NCBI GenBank assembly: GCA_020161755.1
Contig: JAIUOS010000002.1
Coordinates: forward strand, 1-64,000
Reading direction: 5' to 3'
Length of the DNA: 64,000 nt
From: Actinomycetota bacterium
Lineage (GTDB): Bacteria > Actinomycetota > Actinomycetes > Propionibacteriales > Propionibacteriaceae
A model generated the notes under the pieces. The model did not search any database. It was not told the DNA's origin and saw only the letters and a program-made list of their open reading frames with translations. The number at the start of each line of letters is the position of its first letter. Within the stretch, counting starts at the first letter, position 1. Positions 7,424-14,751 of the stretch are shown one piece after another. Position numbers and translations under genes: made by a program.

Positions 7424-7873
7424 TCAGTGGGCGGAGGCGGCCGGCTCGACGATCTCGAGCAGGATGCCGCCGGTGCTCTTCGGGTGCGCGAAGTTGATCC
7501 GCGAACCGCCGGTGCCGATCTTGGGCGTGTCGTAGAGCAGCGTGACGCCGCGTTCACGGAGCTTCGCGCTGGCCACGTCGATGTCGGCGACCCGGTAGCA
7601 GACCTGCTGCACGCCGCCGCGTCCGCCGTTGCGCTCGATCCACTTCGCGATCGTGCTGTTCTCGTTCAGCGGCGCGAGCAGCTGCACCTGGGCGTTCTCG
7701 GTGAGCTGGTCGCCGGTGCCGAGCATGGCCTCCTCGACGCCCTGCTCCTCGTTGGTCTCGCGGTGCAGCACCCGCCAGCCGAAGACCTCGGTGTGCAGCT
7801 TGATGGCCTCGTCGAGGTTGGGGACGGCGTAGCCGACGTGGTCGATACAGATGAAGACATCGTCGTTGTTCAT
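7424..7873 (-). CDS. mce: Methylmalonyl-CoA epimerase
   Basis: Encodes 149 residues of the vicinal-oxygen-chelate fold that interconverts (R)- and (S)-methylmalonyl-CoA, between propionyl-CoA carboxylase or transcarboxylase and the B12-dependent mutase. The sequence is very close to what I recall of the P. shermanii enzyme: FICIDHVGYAVP (metal-ligand His12), NEEQGVEEAM, QVQLLAPLNENSTIAKW, TLLYDTPKIGTGGSRINF and a late GILLEIVEP (ligand Glu140). One expected ligand His in the GLHH motif is Gln here (GGVQQVCYRV, residues 87-96), a substitution I believe occurs in other actinobacteria. TAGGCT lies 6 nt before the ATG, suggesting its own leaderless promoter although pgm is only 23 bp upstream. 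Confidence 0.93.
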   Translation of the reverse strand: MNNDDVFICIDHVGYAVPNLDEAIKLHTEVFGWRVLHRETNEEQGVEEAMLGTGDQLTENAQVQLLAPLNENSTIAKWIERNGGRGGVQQVCYRVADIDVASAKLRERGVTLLYDTPKIGTGGSRINFAHPKSTGGILLEIVEPAASAH

Positions 7874-7896
7874 GTCGCCAGCCTATTCGAAACTGG

Positions 7897-9525
7897 TCAG
7901 GCCAATACGCCGTCGACCACTTCTTTGGCCTCGGCCTGGACCTGTGCTAGGTGCTCGGGGCCCAACAGGCTCTCGGCGTAGATCTTGTACACGTTCTCGG
8001 TGCCCGACGGACGCGCGGCGAACCACGCCGACGCGGTGGTGACCTTCAGCCCGCCGATCGCCGCGCCGTTGCCGGGGGCGTGGGTCAGGGTGGCGGTGAT
8101 CGGCTCGCCGGCCAGTTCGGTCGCGGTCACGTCGGACGCGCTGAGCTTGGCGAGCTTCGCCTTCTGCTCGCGGGTCGCCGGCGCGTCCACCCGGGCGTAG
8201 CTGGACGCCCCGAAGCGCGCCTCCAGGTCCGCGTAGTGCTGGCTGGGCGAGGCGCCGGTGACGGCCTGGATCTCGCTGGCGAGCAGCGCGAGCAGGATGC
8301 CGTCCTTGTCGGTGGTCCAGGTGGAGCCGTCCTTCGCCAGGAAGGACGCTCCCGCGGACTCCTCGCCGCCGAAGCCCAGGTCTCCGGTCATCAGGCCGGG
8401 CACGAACCACTTGAAGCCGACGGGCACCTCGACCAGGCGCCGGCCGAGGTCGGCGGCGACCTTGTCGATCAGGGACGAGGACACCAGCGTCTTGCCCACC
8501 CCCGCGTCCGGACGCCAATTCGGACGGTGGCTGTACAGGTACTGGATGGCGACCGCGAGGTAGGCGTTGGGGTTCATCAGTCCGGCGTCCGGCGTGACGA
8601 TGCCGTGCCGGTCGGAGTCGGCGTCGTTGCCGGTCGAGATGTCGAACCGGTCGCGGTTGGCGATCAGGCTCGCCATCGCGTACGGCGAGGAGCAGTCCAT
8701 GCGGATCTTGCCGTCCCAGTCCAGCGTCATGAAGCGCCAGGTCGGGTCGACGGTCGGGTTGATCACGGTGAGGTCGATGCCCAGCCGGTCGCCGATGTAG
8801 CCCCAGTACTGCACGGACGCGCCGCCCAGGGGGTCCGCGCCGATGTGCACGCCCGCGGAACCGATCGCGTCGATGTCGAGGGCGTTGCGCAGGTCCTCGC
8901 AGTAGGCGCCCAGGTAGTCGACGCGGGTGACGTCGGCCGCCGCGCGCTCGTACGGTGTCCGCTTGATCGCGCCGGGGTTGCGCAGCAACTCGTTGGCGCG
9001 GCCGGCGATCCAGCCGGTGGCGTCGGTGTCGGCCGGGCCGCCGTGCGGCGGGTTGTACTTGAAGCCGCCGTCGCGGGGCGGGTTGTGGGACGGCGTCACC
9101 ACGATGCCGTCGGCGCGGGGGCCCTCGTGGTCGCGGTTGTAGACGATGATCGCCCGCGACACCGCCGGGGTGGGCGTCCAGTCCTCGTCGCGCTCGGCCC
9201 GGATCGCGACGCCATGGGCGTGCAGCACCTCGATGGCGGTGCGCCACGCCGGCTCGGAGAGCGCGTGGGTGTCCTTGCCGATGAACAGCGGCCCGGTGAT
9301 GCCCTGGCCTGCGCGGTACTCGACGATCGCCTGGGTGGTGGCGGCGATGTGCGCGTCGTTGAACGCGGTGTCGAGGCTGGAGCCGCGGTGCCCGGACGTG
9401 CCGAACACGACCTGCTGGTCGGGGTTGTCAGGGTCGGGCACGAGGTCGTAGTAGGCCCGGATCAGGGCGTCGACGTCGATCAGGTCCTCGGGCAGTGCGA
9501 CCTGCCCGGCGCGTTCGTGAGCCAT
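7897..9525 (-). CDS. pgm: Phosphoglucomutase, alpha-D-glucose phosphate-specific
   Basis: Encodes 542 residues, the usual length, interconverting glucose-1-phosphate and glucose-6-phosphate in the cytosol. The phosphoserine loop is VVTPSHNPPRDGG with Ser146; the metal loop is a DADSDRHG motif; VVFGTSGHRGSS near residue 40 and the C-terminal FAARPSGTENVYKIYAES bind the sugar phosphate. The ATG was chosen because CAAGAT lies exactly 6 nt upstream, the spacing seen at many starts here; the frame is open further upstream but that part is not conserved. The enzyme feeds glucose-1-phosphate to the nearby glycogen and GlgE genes. Confidence 0.94.
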   Translation of the reverse strand: MAHERAGQVALPEDLIDVDALIRAYYDLVPDPDNPDQQVVFGTSGHRGSSLDTAFNDAHIAATTQAIVEYRAGQGITGPLFIGKDTHALSEPAWRTAIEVLHAHGVAIRAERDEDWTPTPAVSRAIIVYNRDHEGPRADGIVVTPSHNPPRDGGFKYNPPHGGPADTDATGWIAGRANELLRNPGAIKRTPYERAAADVTRVDYLGAYCEDLRNALDIDAIGSAGVHIGADPLGGASVQYWGYIGDRLGIDLTVINPTVDPTWRFMTLDWDGKIRMDCSSPYAMASLIANRDRFDISTGNDADSDRHGIVTPDAGLMNPNAYLAVAIQYLYSHRPNWRPDAGVGKTLVSSSLIDKVAADLGRRLVEVPVGFKWFVPGLMTGDLGFGGEESAGASFLAKDGSTWTTDKDGILLALLASEIQAVTGASPSQHYADLEARFGASSYARVDAPATREQKAKLAKLSASDVTATELAGEPITATLTHAPGNGAAIGGLKVTTASAWFAARPSGTENVYKIYAESLLGPEHLAQVQAEAKEVVDGVLA

Positions 9526-9607
9526 GGGGCCATCTTGCCCGCTGGCCCACCCGGTTGGGGAGGCGGCGGCCAACATTCGCCCTGTTCTGGACAGGCTGGC
9601 AGAATGC

Positions 9608-10501
9608 ATGGACGTGACTCCCGCAGGCTTCAACCCTTCCCGTGCCATGGACCTCTCCGGCATCGTCGCTGCCGCCAAGGCTCCGCCGCCCCCGCCCGGC
9701 GCCACCTTCGTGATCGACATCGACGACGCCACCTTCGAGGCCGTGCTGTCCCAGTCGGTGCGCTACCCGGTGGTGCTCGAGCTGCACTCGCCGCGGGCGA
9801 ACGCCGAGGCGTTGTCCGAGGCCCTGGCCGAGCTGGCCAACGAGGCCGGCGGCGCCTACCTGCTGGCCCGGGTGAACGTCGACACCAGCCCCCAGATCGC
9901 GCAGGCGTTCGGCATCCAGGCCGTGCCGGCGGTGATCGGTGTGGTCGGGGGGCAGCTCGCGCCCTTGTTCCAGGGCACCAAGAGCAAGGAGGAGGCCGGC
10001 GCCTACATCGCCCAGTTGCTCCAGGCCGCCGCCGCCAACGGCATCGTGGGACGGGCCGAGCCGGTCAGCATCAACGCCGACGCCGGTCCCGACCCCCGCT
10101 TCGCCGACGCGGACGCCGCGCTGGCCGAGGGCAACTTCAGCCTCGCCGTGGAGGAGTTCGACAAGCTGCTGGCCGCATCGCCCAACGACCCCGAGGCGAA
10201 GGCCGGCCGCGCGCAGGCCGCGCTGCTGGCGCGGCTCGGTGCGTCCGATCCGGCGGAGGTGATGGCGAAGGCCGCGGCCGCGCCCACCGACGTCGAGGCC
10301 CAGTTCGCGGCCGCGGACGCCGAGCTGATGGGCGGCGCCACTGCGCAGGCGTTCGCCCGCCTGGTCGAGCTGATCCGCAACACCGGCGGCGCCGACCGCG
10401 AGTCGGCCCGGGTGCGCCTGCTGGAGCTGTTCGAGACCGTCGGGCAGTCCGACCCGGCCGTGCTGAAGGCCCGCCGCGACCTGATGAGCGCCCTGTTCTG
10501 A
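9608..10501 (+). CDS. Thioredoxin-fold TPR protein, CnoX/YbbN-like
   Basis: Encodes 297 residues. After a Pro-rich linker (APPPPPGATF), residues ~33-140 form a thioredoxin fold (VVLELHSPRANAEALSEALA, then NVDTSPQIAQAFGIQAVPAV with the cis-Pro and VVGGQLAPLFQG). The CxxC pair is absent; the position reads SPRA, so it cannot be a dithiol oxidoreductase. The C-terminal half is TPR-like (DAALAEGNFSLAVEEFDKLL) as in the CnoX chaperedoxins, which hold proteins for GroEL and DnaK. The same kind of gene lies in the equivalent M. tuberculosis region (Rv1324, from memory). CAGAAT sits only 2 nt before the ATG, so the in-frame GTG at 9614 may be the real start. Confidence 0.85.
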   Translation: MDVTPAGFNPSRAMDLSGIVAAAKAPPPPPGATFVIDIDDATFEAVLSQSVRYPVVLELHSPRANAEALSEALAELANEAGGAYLLARVNVDTSPQIAQAFGIQAVPAVIGVVGGQLAPLFQGTKSKEEAGAYIAQLLQAAAANGIVGRAEPVSINADAGPDPRFADADAALAEGNFSLAVEEFDKLLAASPNDPEAKAGRAQAALLARLGASDPAEVMAKAAAAPTDVEAQFAAADAELMGGATAQAFARLVELIRNTGGADRESARVRLLELFETVGQSDPAVLKARRDLMSALF

Positions 10502-10539
10502 GACGTCGGGTTGTAGGCCGCGCACCCTAGGCTGTCGGG

Positions 10540-11544
10540 ATGGACGTCCCCGACGGCGTGATCGAGTGGTTGCTGGAGTCCGACCCGGCGCTGCGCTGGC
10601 AGGTGCAGCGCGATCTGCTGGGCGCCGAGGAGCCGGTGTGGCGGGCCGAGCGCGAGCTGGTCGAGACCCAGGGCTGGGGAGCCCGGCTGCTCGCCCTGGA
10701 GGACGCGGACGGGCAGTGGGACGGGGGCGCGTTCTGGCCCGCCGGCTTCACCGAGGACGACTGGCGCCGTGACCGCCAGCCCTGGACGGCGACCTGCTGG
10801 GCGCTCTTCCAGCTGCGCGAGTTCGGCCTCGACCCCGCGAGCGCCGCGGCCCGGCGGGCCGTCCGGCTGGTGGGGGAGAACTCCCGCTGGGAGGAGGGCG
10901 GCCAACCGTTCTGGGACGGCGAGGTCGAGGAGTGCATCAACGGCCGGACGGTGGCGATCGGCTGCTACTTCGGCGTCGACATGGCGTCGCTGGTGCAGCG
11001 GCTGGTCGGCGAGCGCCTGGCCGACGGCGGCTGGAACTGTGAGCGGGCGAACGGCTCGGCGCGGTCCTCGTTCGACACCACGATCAACGTGCTGGAGGGC
11101 CTGCTGGAGTTCGAGCGCGCCACCGGCGGCACGCCCGCATCCATCGCGGCGCGGGAAGCAGGGGAGGAGTACCTGCTGGCGCGCTCACTGTTCCGGCGAC
11201 TGTCCACCGGCGAACCGGCGGACGAGGACTACCTCCGGCTGTTGCACCCGAGTCGCTGGCGCTACGACGTGCTGCGGGCCCTCGACCACTTCCGCGCCTC
11301 GTCACTCCTGGCCGGCACGCCGCCCGACCCGCGCCTGGCCGAGGCCGTGGAGATCGTCCGGGGGCGCGCCGTCGACGGGCGCTGGCCCCTGGAGACCGAC
11401 CTGCGCGGACGGGTCTGGTTCACCCTCGACGACGGCGTCGGGCTGCCGTCCCGCTGGCTCACGCTGAGGGCGCTCCGCGTCCTCGACTGGTGGGCTCCGG
11501 GTCCCTCCGACTTGTCAGAATCTCAGGCTGCTATAGCGACCTGA
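10540..11544 (+). CDS. Terpene-cyclase-like (squalene cyclase type) hypothetical protein
   Basis: Encodes 334 residues rich in Trp and Asp. Short repeats such as ADGGWNCERANGSARSSF and EGGQPFWDGEVEE resemble QW-type alpha/alpha-barrel repeats of squalene-hopene cyclases and prenyltransferase beta subunits, and actinobacterial relatives are often labelled that way. The catalytic DxDD motif of squalene cyclases is not visible, so the reaction is unknown; it may be a barrel without cyclase activity. TAGGCT lies exactly 6 nt before the ATG. The last ~13 codons (from about PSDLSESQ to the TGA) lie inside a 54-bp palindrome that is repeated elsewhere in the window, so the C-terminus looks extended by that element. 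Confidence 0.6.
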   Translation: MDVPDGVIEWLLESDPALRWQVQRDLLGAEEPVWRAERELVETQGWGARLLALEDADGQWDGGAFWPAGFTEDDWRRDRQPWTATCWALFQLREFGLDPASAAARRAVRLVGENSRWEEGGQPFWDGEVEECINGRTVAIGCYFGVDMASLVQRLVGERLADGGWNCERANGSARSSFDTTINVLEGLLEFERATGGTPASIAAREAGEEYLLARSLFRRLSTGEPADEDYLRLLHPSRWRYDVLRALDHFRASSLLAGTPPDPRLAEAVEIVRGRAVDGRWPLETDLRGRVWFTLDDGVGLPSRWLTLRALRVLDWWAPGPSDLSESQAAIAT

Positions 11545-11560
11545 GATTCTGACAAGTCGG
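11507..11560. repeat. 54-bp palindromic element, copy 1
   Basis: Perfect 21-bp arms (CCGACTTGTCAGAATCTCAGG at the left) flank a core with the 8-bp palindrome GCTATAGC and two mismatched pairs. The element spans the 3' end and stop of the cyclase-like gene and the gap to the convergent DUF2853 gene. A copy of identical length and core is found at 56539-56592. It would form a very stable hairpin on either strand and may terminate both genes. Confidence 0.9.
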
Positions 11561-11570
11561 CAGAGGGCGA

Positions 11571-11891
11571 CTACTTGAAGACGCCGAGCTTGCCGAACTT
11601 GTCGGCGAGCAGGTAGTACACGGTCGCACGGCTCTTGCTGCGATCGTCCTTGAGCACAGTGACGACCTCGGCGATGCCGGCGTCCAGGGCCGCGTCGTCG
11701 AGGGTGAGGCCGAGCTTGCCCTTGAGGAACTTCTCGCGAACGGTCTCCAGCTCCTTGGGGTCGCTGGCCGCGACAGTGGCGGAATCCCGGTTGCTCAAGA
11801 CCAGGCGGTAGGTCGACAGCAGCTTCGCGATGACGGCGTCATCGGCGTTCGGTGCGTACTTCTTGATGTCTGCTGCCCAATCGGTAGCCAT
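11571..11891 (-). CDS. DUF2853 family protein
   Basis: Encodes 106 residues from the ATG that begins MATDWAADIKKYAPNAD. This is the DUF2853 signature, a small all-helical cytoplasmic family of unknown function: residues ~3-15 as above, then RLVLSNRDSATVAASDPKEL, LRKGKLGLTLDD-like segment and the ending SRATVYYLLADKFGKLGVF. The frame is open for 31 codons upstream, but that part has no family match, and a GAAGGAGCAGGT Shine-Dalgarno lies just before the chosen ATG. It converges on the cyclase-like gene across the 54-bp palindrome. Confidence 0.85.
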   Translation of the reverse strand: MATDWAADIKKYAPNADDAVIAKLLSTYRLVLSNRDSATVAASDPKELETVREKFLKGKLGLTLDDAALDAGIAEVVTVLKDDRSKSRATVYYLLADKFGKLGVFK

Positions 11892-12003
11892 ACCTGCTCC
11901 TTCATTGGTTGTGGTTGCGCGCCCTGCGCCACCTGACGACCACACGGTACGGGCATCACCGGTCGAAAGGGATGGGGACGGCACGAATTCATCGTGTCGA
12001 GTT

Positions 12004-14442
12004 TCAGGAGGCGGTGTCGGCGGGGCTGCTCGCCGGCGCGGGAACGACGCTCCGTTTCGGGTACAGCGCCAGCAGCAGCGCAGCCAGCAGGGAGGCCACC
12101 AGGGTGGAGAGGTAGATGCCGCGGAACCCGCCGTTGAGCGTGGTGGCGAAGGTCTGCTCGATGATCGGCGCGCGCTTGTCGATCTCGGCGAGGTAGTCGT
12201 CCTTCGCGGTCTCGAACGCGCCGGGGACCGCGTCCCTCAGCACGGTGAGCTTGTGGGCGGTGTCGGCCAGGTCGCTGCGGGCGGACGCCAGTTCGTCCCG
12301 GGTGGCGACCAGCGTGCGCCGGTCCTTGATCGCTGCCGCGAGCTTGCGCTCGACGGTGGCGAGCTGCCGGGACAGCGCGGCCCGTTTCGCGGTCAGGGAC
12401 GCACGGCTGCGCACCAGGGCGGCCCGTTTCGCGACCAGTGCGGCCCGACCCTTGCGCGCTCCCTTCACGGCCGCCTTGAGGCTGTCGATCTTCGCGTGCA
12501 GGTCCTGGGCGGGCGGCGGTTCCGGGGTGCCGGGCGGCAGGGCGTCCATGATCGCGTGGTAGGCGGCGCGGACGCCGGCGAGCGCTGCGGTGAGGTCGGC
12601 GAGGTCGTGGTTGATCTTCACGAGCCCGGAGGACATGCCGCGGACCCCCGAGGTCATGCCCGCGATCCCGCGGGTCATCCCGGCGATCCCCGAGCGCATC
12701 CCCTTCGCCGCCTTCCGCATGCCGGTGATCCCGGCGTCCACGCCCTTCACGGCCTTGACCAGCTTGTGGTGGGCGGACGCGACCTCCTTCTCGGCACTGT
12801 GCAGGCTGGTCAGCCCCGTGTCCACCCCGTCGGTGATGTCGGCGATCACGGACGGGGTCTGCTCGGCGAACATCCGCTCGGCGACCACCTTTGTGCGGGC
12901 GGTGATCGTGGTCACGTCCGCGGTCTTCAGCAACTCGACCAGGTCGGCGGGCAGGCTGCCGCCGCCGTCGGCGCTGATGTCGATGGTGGTCTTCGAGGCG
13001 AGATCGGGGAACTCGACGCCCTTGAGCTCGTCCTTCAGCCGGTCGTCCTTCTTGAGCTCGGCGAACGTGGCCTGGAGTTCGGCGGCGTAGGGCAGGGCCG
13101 GGGTGCTGACCTGCGTGGGCAGGTCGGCGGTGATCGCGGCCTGCAGGTCGGTGCCGGCGTGGGCGAGGAAGCCGACCAGGAACGCCGGCGCCAGGGTGGT
13201 GCCGATCGAGCGGACGAGCGACAGCGTGGCGAGCGCGGAGTTCGACTCCGACTCCGCCGTCCGGTCGAGCATCATGTAGTTCAGCGGCGAACCGATGGTG
13301 AACCCCAGGCCCAGGCCCATCAGCGCGAGCGTGGTGCACACGCTCGTCCACGACGGGGACGGGATCGCCCACCACACCCCGGCAGCCGCGGCGATCGCCG
13401 AGATCACCACGCCCAGGCCGAGCACCGGCTTCGGCCCGAACCGGTCGGTCAGCCGGCCCGACAGTGGCGCGCCGATCCCGGAGGCGAGGCCGAGGATGAT
13501 CACGAAGTAGCCACCCTCGCCGCTGGGGATGCGCAGGGCGTTCTCGGCGAACTGCGGGACGAAGACGACGCCCATCAGGATCACGCCGGCCAGGAAGGCC
13601 AGCAGCAGGGTCACCCCGATCGCGAAGTCGGTGAAATAGCCGAGGTTCAGCACCGGGTCGGCGGCTCTGCGCTCGGCGAGCAGGAACAGCGGCAGCAGCA
13701 GCACGAAGCCCAGCAGGTAGGGGTAGACGTCGGTGCTGGTCAGCGAGCCGGCGACGTCGAAGAAGTCGATGTTGCGCAGCCCGTACAGCAGCAACAGGAT
13801 CATCGAGACCAGCAGCGTGGTACCGAGCAGGTCGATCCGGGCCACCTTCTCGACCTTGTGGTTGGGCAGGAAGACCAGCCCGGCGACGATGATCACCGCG
13901 CTGATCGGCACGTTGACGTAGAAAATGAACTGCCAGTTCGACGTGCCGAACACGTCCAGGATCAGGCTGCCGGCGCTGGAGCCGAAGATGTTGGCGACGC
14001 CGTACACCCCGCCGACCAGGCCGAGCGCCATCCCGCGCTTCTCCGGCGGCACGGACGTGCCGAACTCGGCGGTCGCGATGGGGACGATGCCGCCGCCGCC
14101 GATCGCCTGGACCGCCCGCGCCGCGATCAGCATGCCGAAGCTGCCCACGTCCTGGCTGAGCCCGCACAGCAGCGAACCGACGCCGAACAGCGTGATGCTG
14201 AGCAGGTAGATCGGCTTGCGCCCGTACCGGTCGGCGAGCTTGCCCATCACCGGGATGGACGCGGCGTAGGCGAGCGTGTAGATGGTGAGCATCCAGATGC
14301 CGGTCTGCTCGTCGACGCCGAGGTCGTTCTGGATGATCGTGCGGGCCGGCGTCACGATGCCGGTGTCGATCGCGCCCATGAAGATGCCCAGCAGGTACAC
14401 CGCCATCAGCACCCCGAGCCGTCGGGGGGCGGCGGGCGTCAC
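12004..14442 (-). CDS. MFS transporter, DHA2 type, with large coiled-coil insertion
   Basis: Encodes 812 residues from GTG (VTPAAPRRLGV), which overlaps the TGA of a short upstream ORF as GTGA. The first ~430 residues are a DHA2 drug:proton antiporter, with motif A GKLADRYGRKPIY, a cytoplasmic loop VPPEKRGMALG and many hydrophobic helices. About residues 429-771 form an insert before a last helix (STLVASLLAALLLALYP): helical, with six heptads of the GIAGMTS type (571-612) and an Arg/Lys/Ala coiled coil (AALVAKRAALVRSRASL). By topology the insert should face outside, perhaps as a periplasm- or wall-spanning stalk. The substrate is unknown. The in-frame GTG at 14514 would add 24 unlike residues. 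Confidence 0.8.
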   Translation of the reverse strand: MTPAAPRRLGVLMAVYLLGIFMGAIDTGIVTPARTIIQNDLGVDEQTGIWMLTIYTLAYAASIPVMGKLADRYGRKPIYLLSITLFGVGSLLCGLSQDVGSFGMLIAARAVQAIGGGGIVPIATAEFGTSVPPEKRGMALGLVGGVYGVANIFGSSAGSLILDVFGTSNWQFIFYVNVPISAVIIVAGLVFLPNHKVEKVARIDLLGTTLLVSMILLLLYGLRNIDFFDVAGSLTSTDVYPYLLGFVLLLPLFLLAERRAADPVLNLGYFTDFAIGVTLLLAFLAGVILMGVVFVPQFAENALRIPSGEGGYFVIILGLASGIGAPLSGRLTDRFGPKPVLGLGVVISAIAAAAGVWWAIPSPSWTSVCTTLALMGLGLGFTIGSPLNYMMLDRTAESESNSALATLSLVRSIGTTLAPAFLVGFLAHAGTDLQAAITADLPTQVSTPALPYAAELQATFAELKKDDRLKDELKGVEFPDLASKTTIDISADGGGSLPADLVELLKTADVTTITARTKVVAERMFAEQTPSVIADITDGVDTGLTSLHSAEKEVASAHHKLVKAVKGVDAGITGMRKAAKGMRSGIAGMTRGIAGMTSGVRGMSSGLVKINHDLADLTAALAGVRAAYHAIMDALPPGTPEPPPAQDLHAKIDSLKAAVKGARKGRAALVAKRAALVRSRASLTAKRAALSRQLATVERKLAAAIKDRRTLVATRDELASARSDLADTAHKLTVLRDAVPGAFETAKDDYLAEIDKRAPIIEQTFATTLNGGFRGIYLSTLVASLLAALLLALYPKRSVVPAPASSPADTAS
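12607..12732 (-). repeat. Heptad-repeat segment inside the MFS insert
   Basis: Six consecutive 7-residue units, with best matches GITGMRK, GIAGMTR, GIAGMTS and GVRGMSS, are encoded in the insert of the MFS protein. Gly at position 1 and Gly-Met at positions 4-5 dominate, as in the helical Gly-x-x-x-Gly stalks of YhgE/Pip and MMPL-type proteins. The underlying 21-bp DNA units are only partly alike. Confidence 0.75.
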
Positions 14443-14471
14443 CGCGCGCTCCGTCCGCGACTGCTCAGCAC
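14439..14471 (-). CDS. Putative 10-codon upstream ORF of the MFS gene
   Basis: A GTG start at 14471 is preceded at exactly 6 nt by TAAGTT, the same arrangement that precedes many genes in the window. It reads VLSSRGRSAR and then TGA, and that TGA overlaps the GTG of the MFS frame (GTGA). If transcription starts at this GTG, the uORF is the first thing translated and the transporter is reached by termination-reinitiation. The peptide has no recognisable family. It may be regulatory or simply a means of initiation. Confidence 0.45.
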   Translation of the reverse strand: MLSSRGRSAR

Positions 14472-14542
14472 GCGGCCAACTTAGCGCGGACACCCGCGCG
14501 TGCCGAGACCCCACGGGTTGCGGGCCGGCCTACCGTGGAGGC

Positions 14543-14740
14543 ATGGGTGAGAACGCGTTGGCGGCGCTGCGGCGCTGGGAGGCGTCCGGGGCCACCTGGG
14601 AGCTGCGCACGCTCGACGACGCCGGCGCGGACGTCGACCTGGTCAGCTGCGACGGCGGCGAGGTGATGGGACGGCTGGTCTCGGCCGACGCCGACTTCGT
14701 CGCCGATGTCCGGGCGACGGCCGTCGCCCCTCGTTGCTGA
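14543..14740 (+). CDS. Small conserved actinobacterial protein
   Basis: Encodes 65 residues starting MGENALAALRRWEASGATWEL and containing LVSCDGGEVMGRLVSADADFV. Proteins with this WEASGATW...CDGGEV pattern recur as short ORFs in actinobacterial genomes, and I know no function. The gene is divergent from the MFS transporter and converges on the NUDIX gene with an 11-bp gap. TACCGT lies exactly 6 nt before the ATG, so the mRNA is probably leaderless; the GGAGG in between is too close to act as a normal ribosome-binding site. Confidence 0.6.
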   Translation: MGENALAALRRWEASGATWELRTLDDAGADVDLVSCDGGEVMGRLVSADADFVADVRATAVAPRC

Positions 14741-14751
14741 CTTCCTCTGCT

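Noticed and set aside
12607-12732. Short spaced DNA repeats that could be a CRISPR array
   Set aside because: Units are 21 bp, imperfect, without spacers and in frame with a helical protein region; no cas genes.
14443-14514. Longer N-terminus of the MFS protein from the GTG at 14514
   Set aside because: The extra 24 residues are not membrane-like or conserved, and a TAAGTT element with a leaderless GTG lies downstream of that start.
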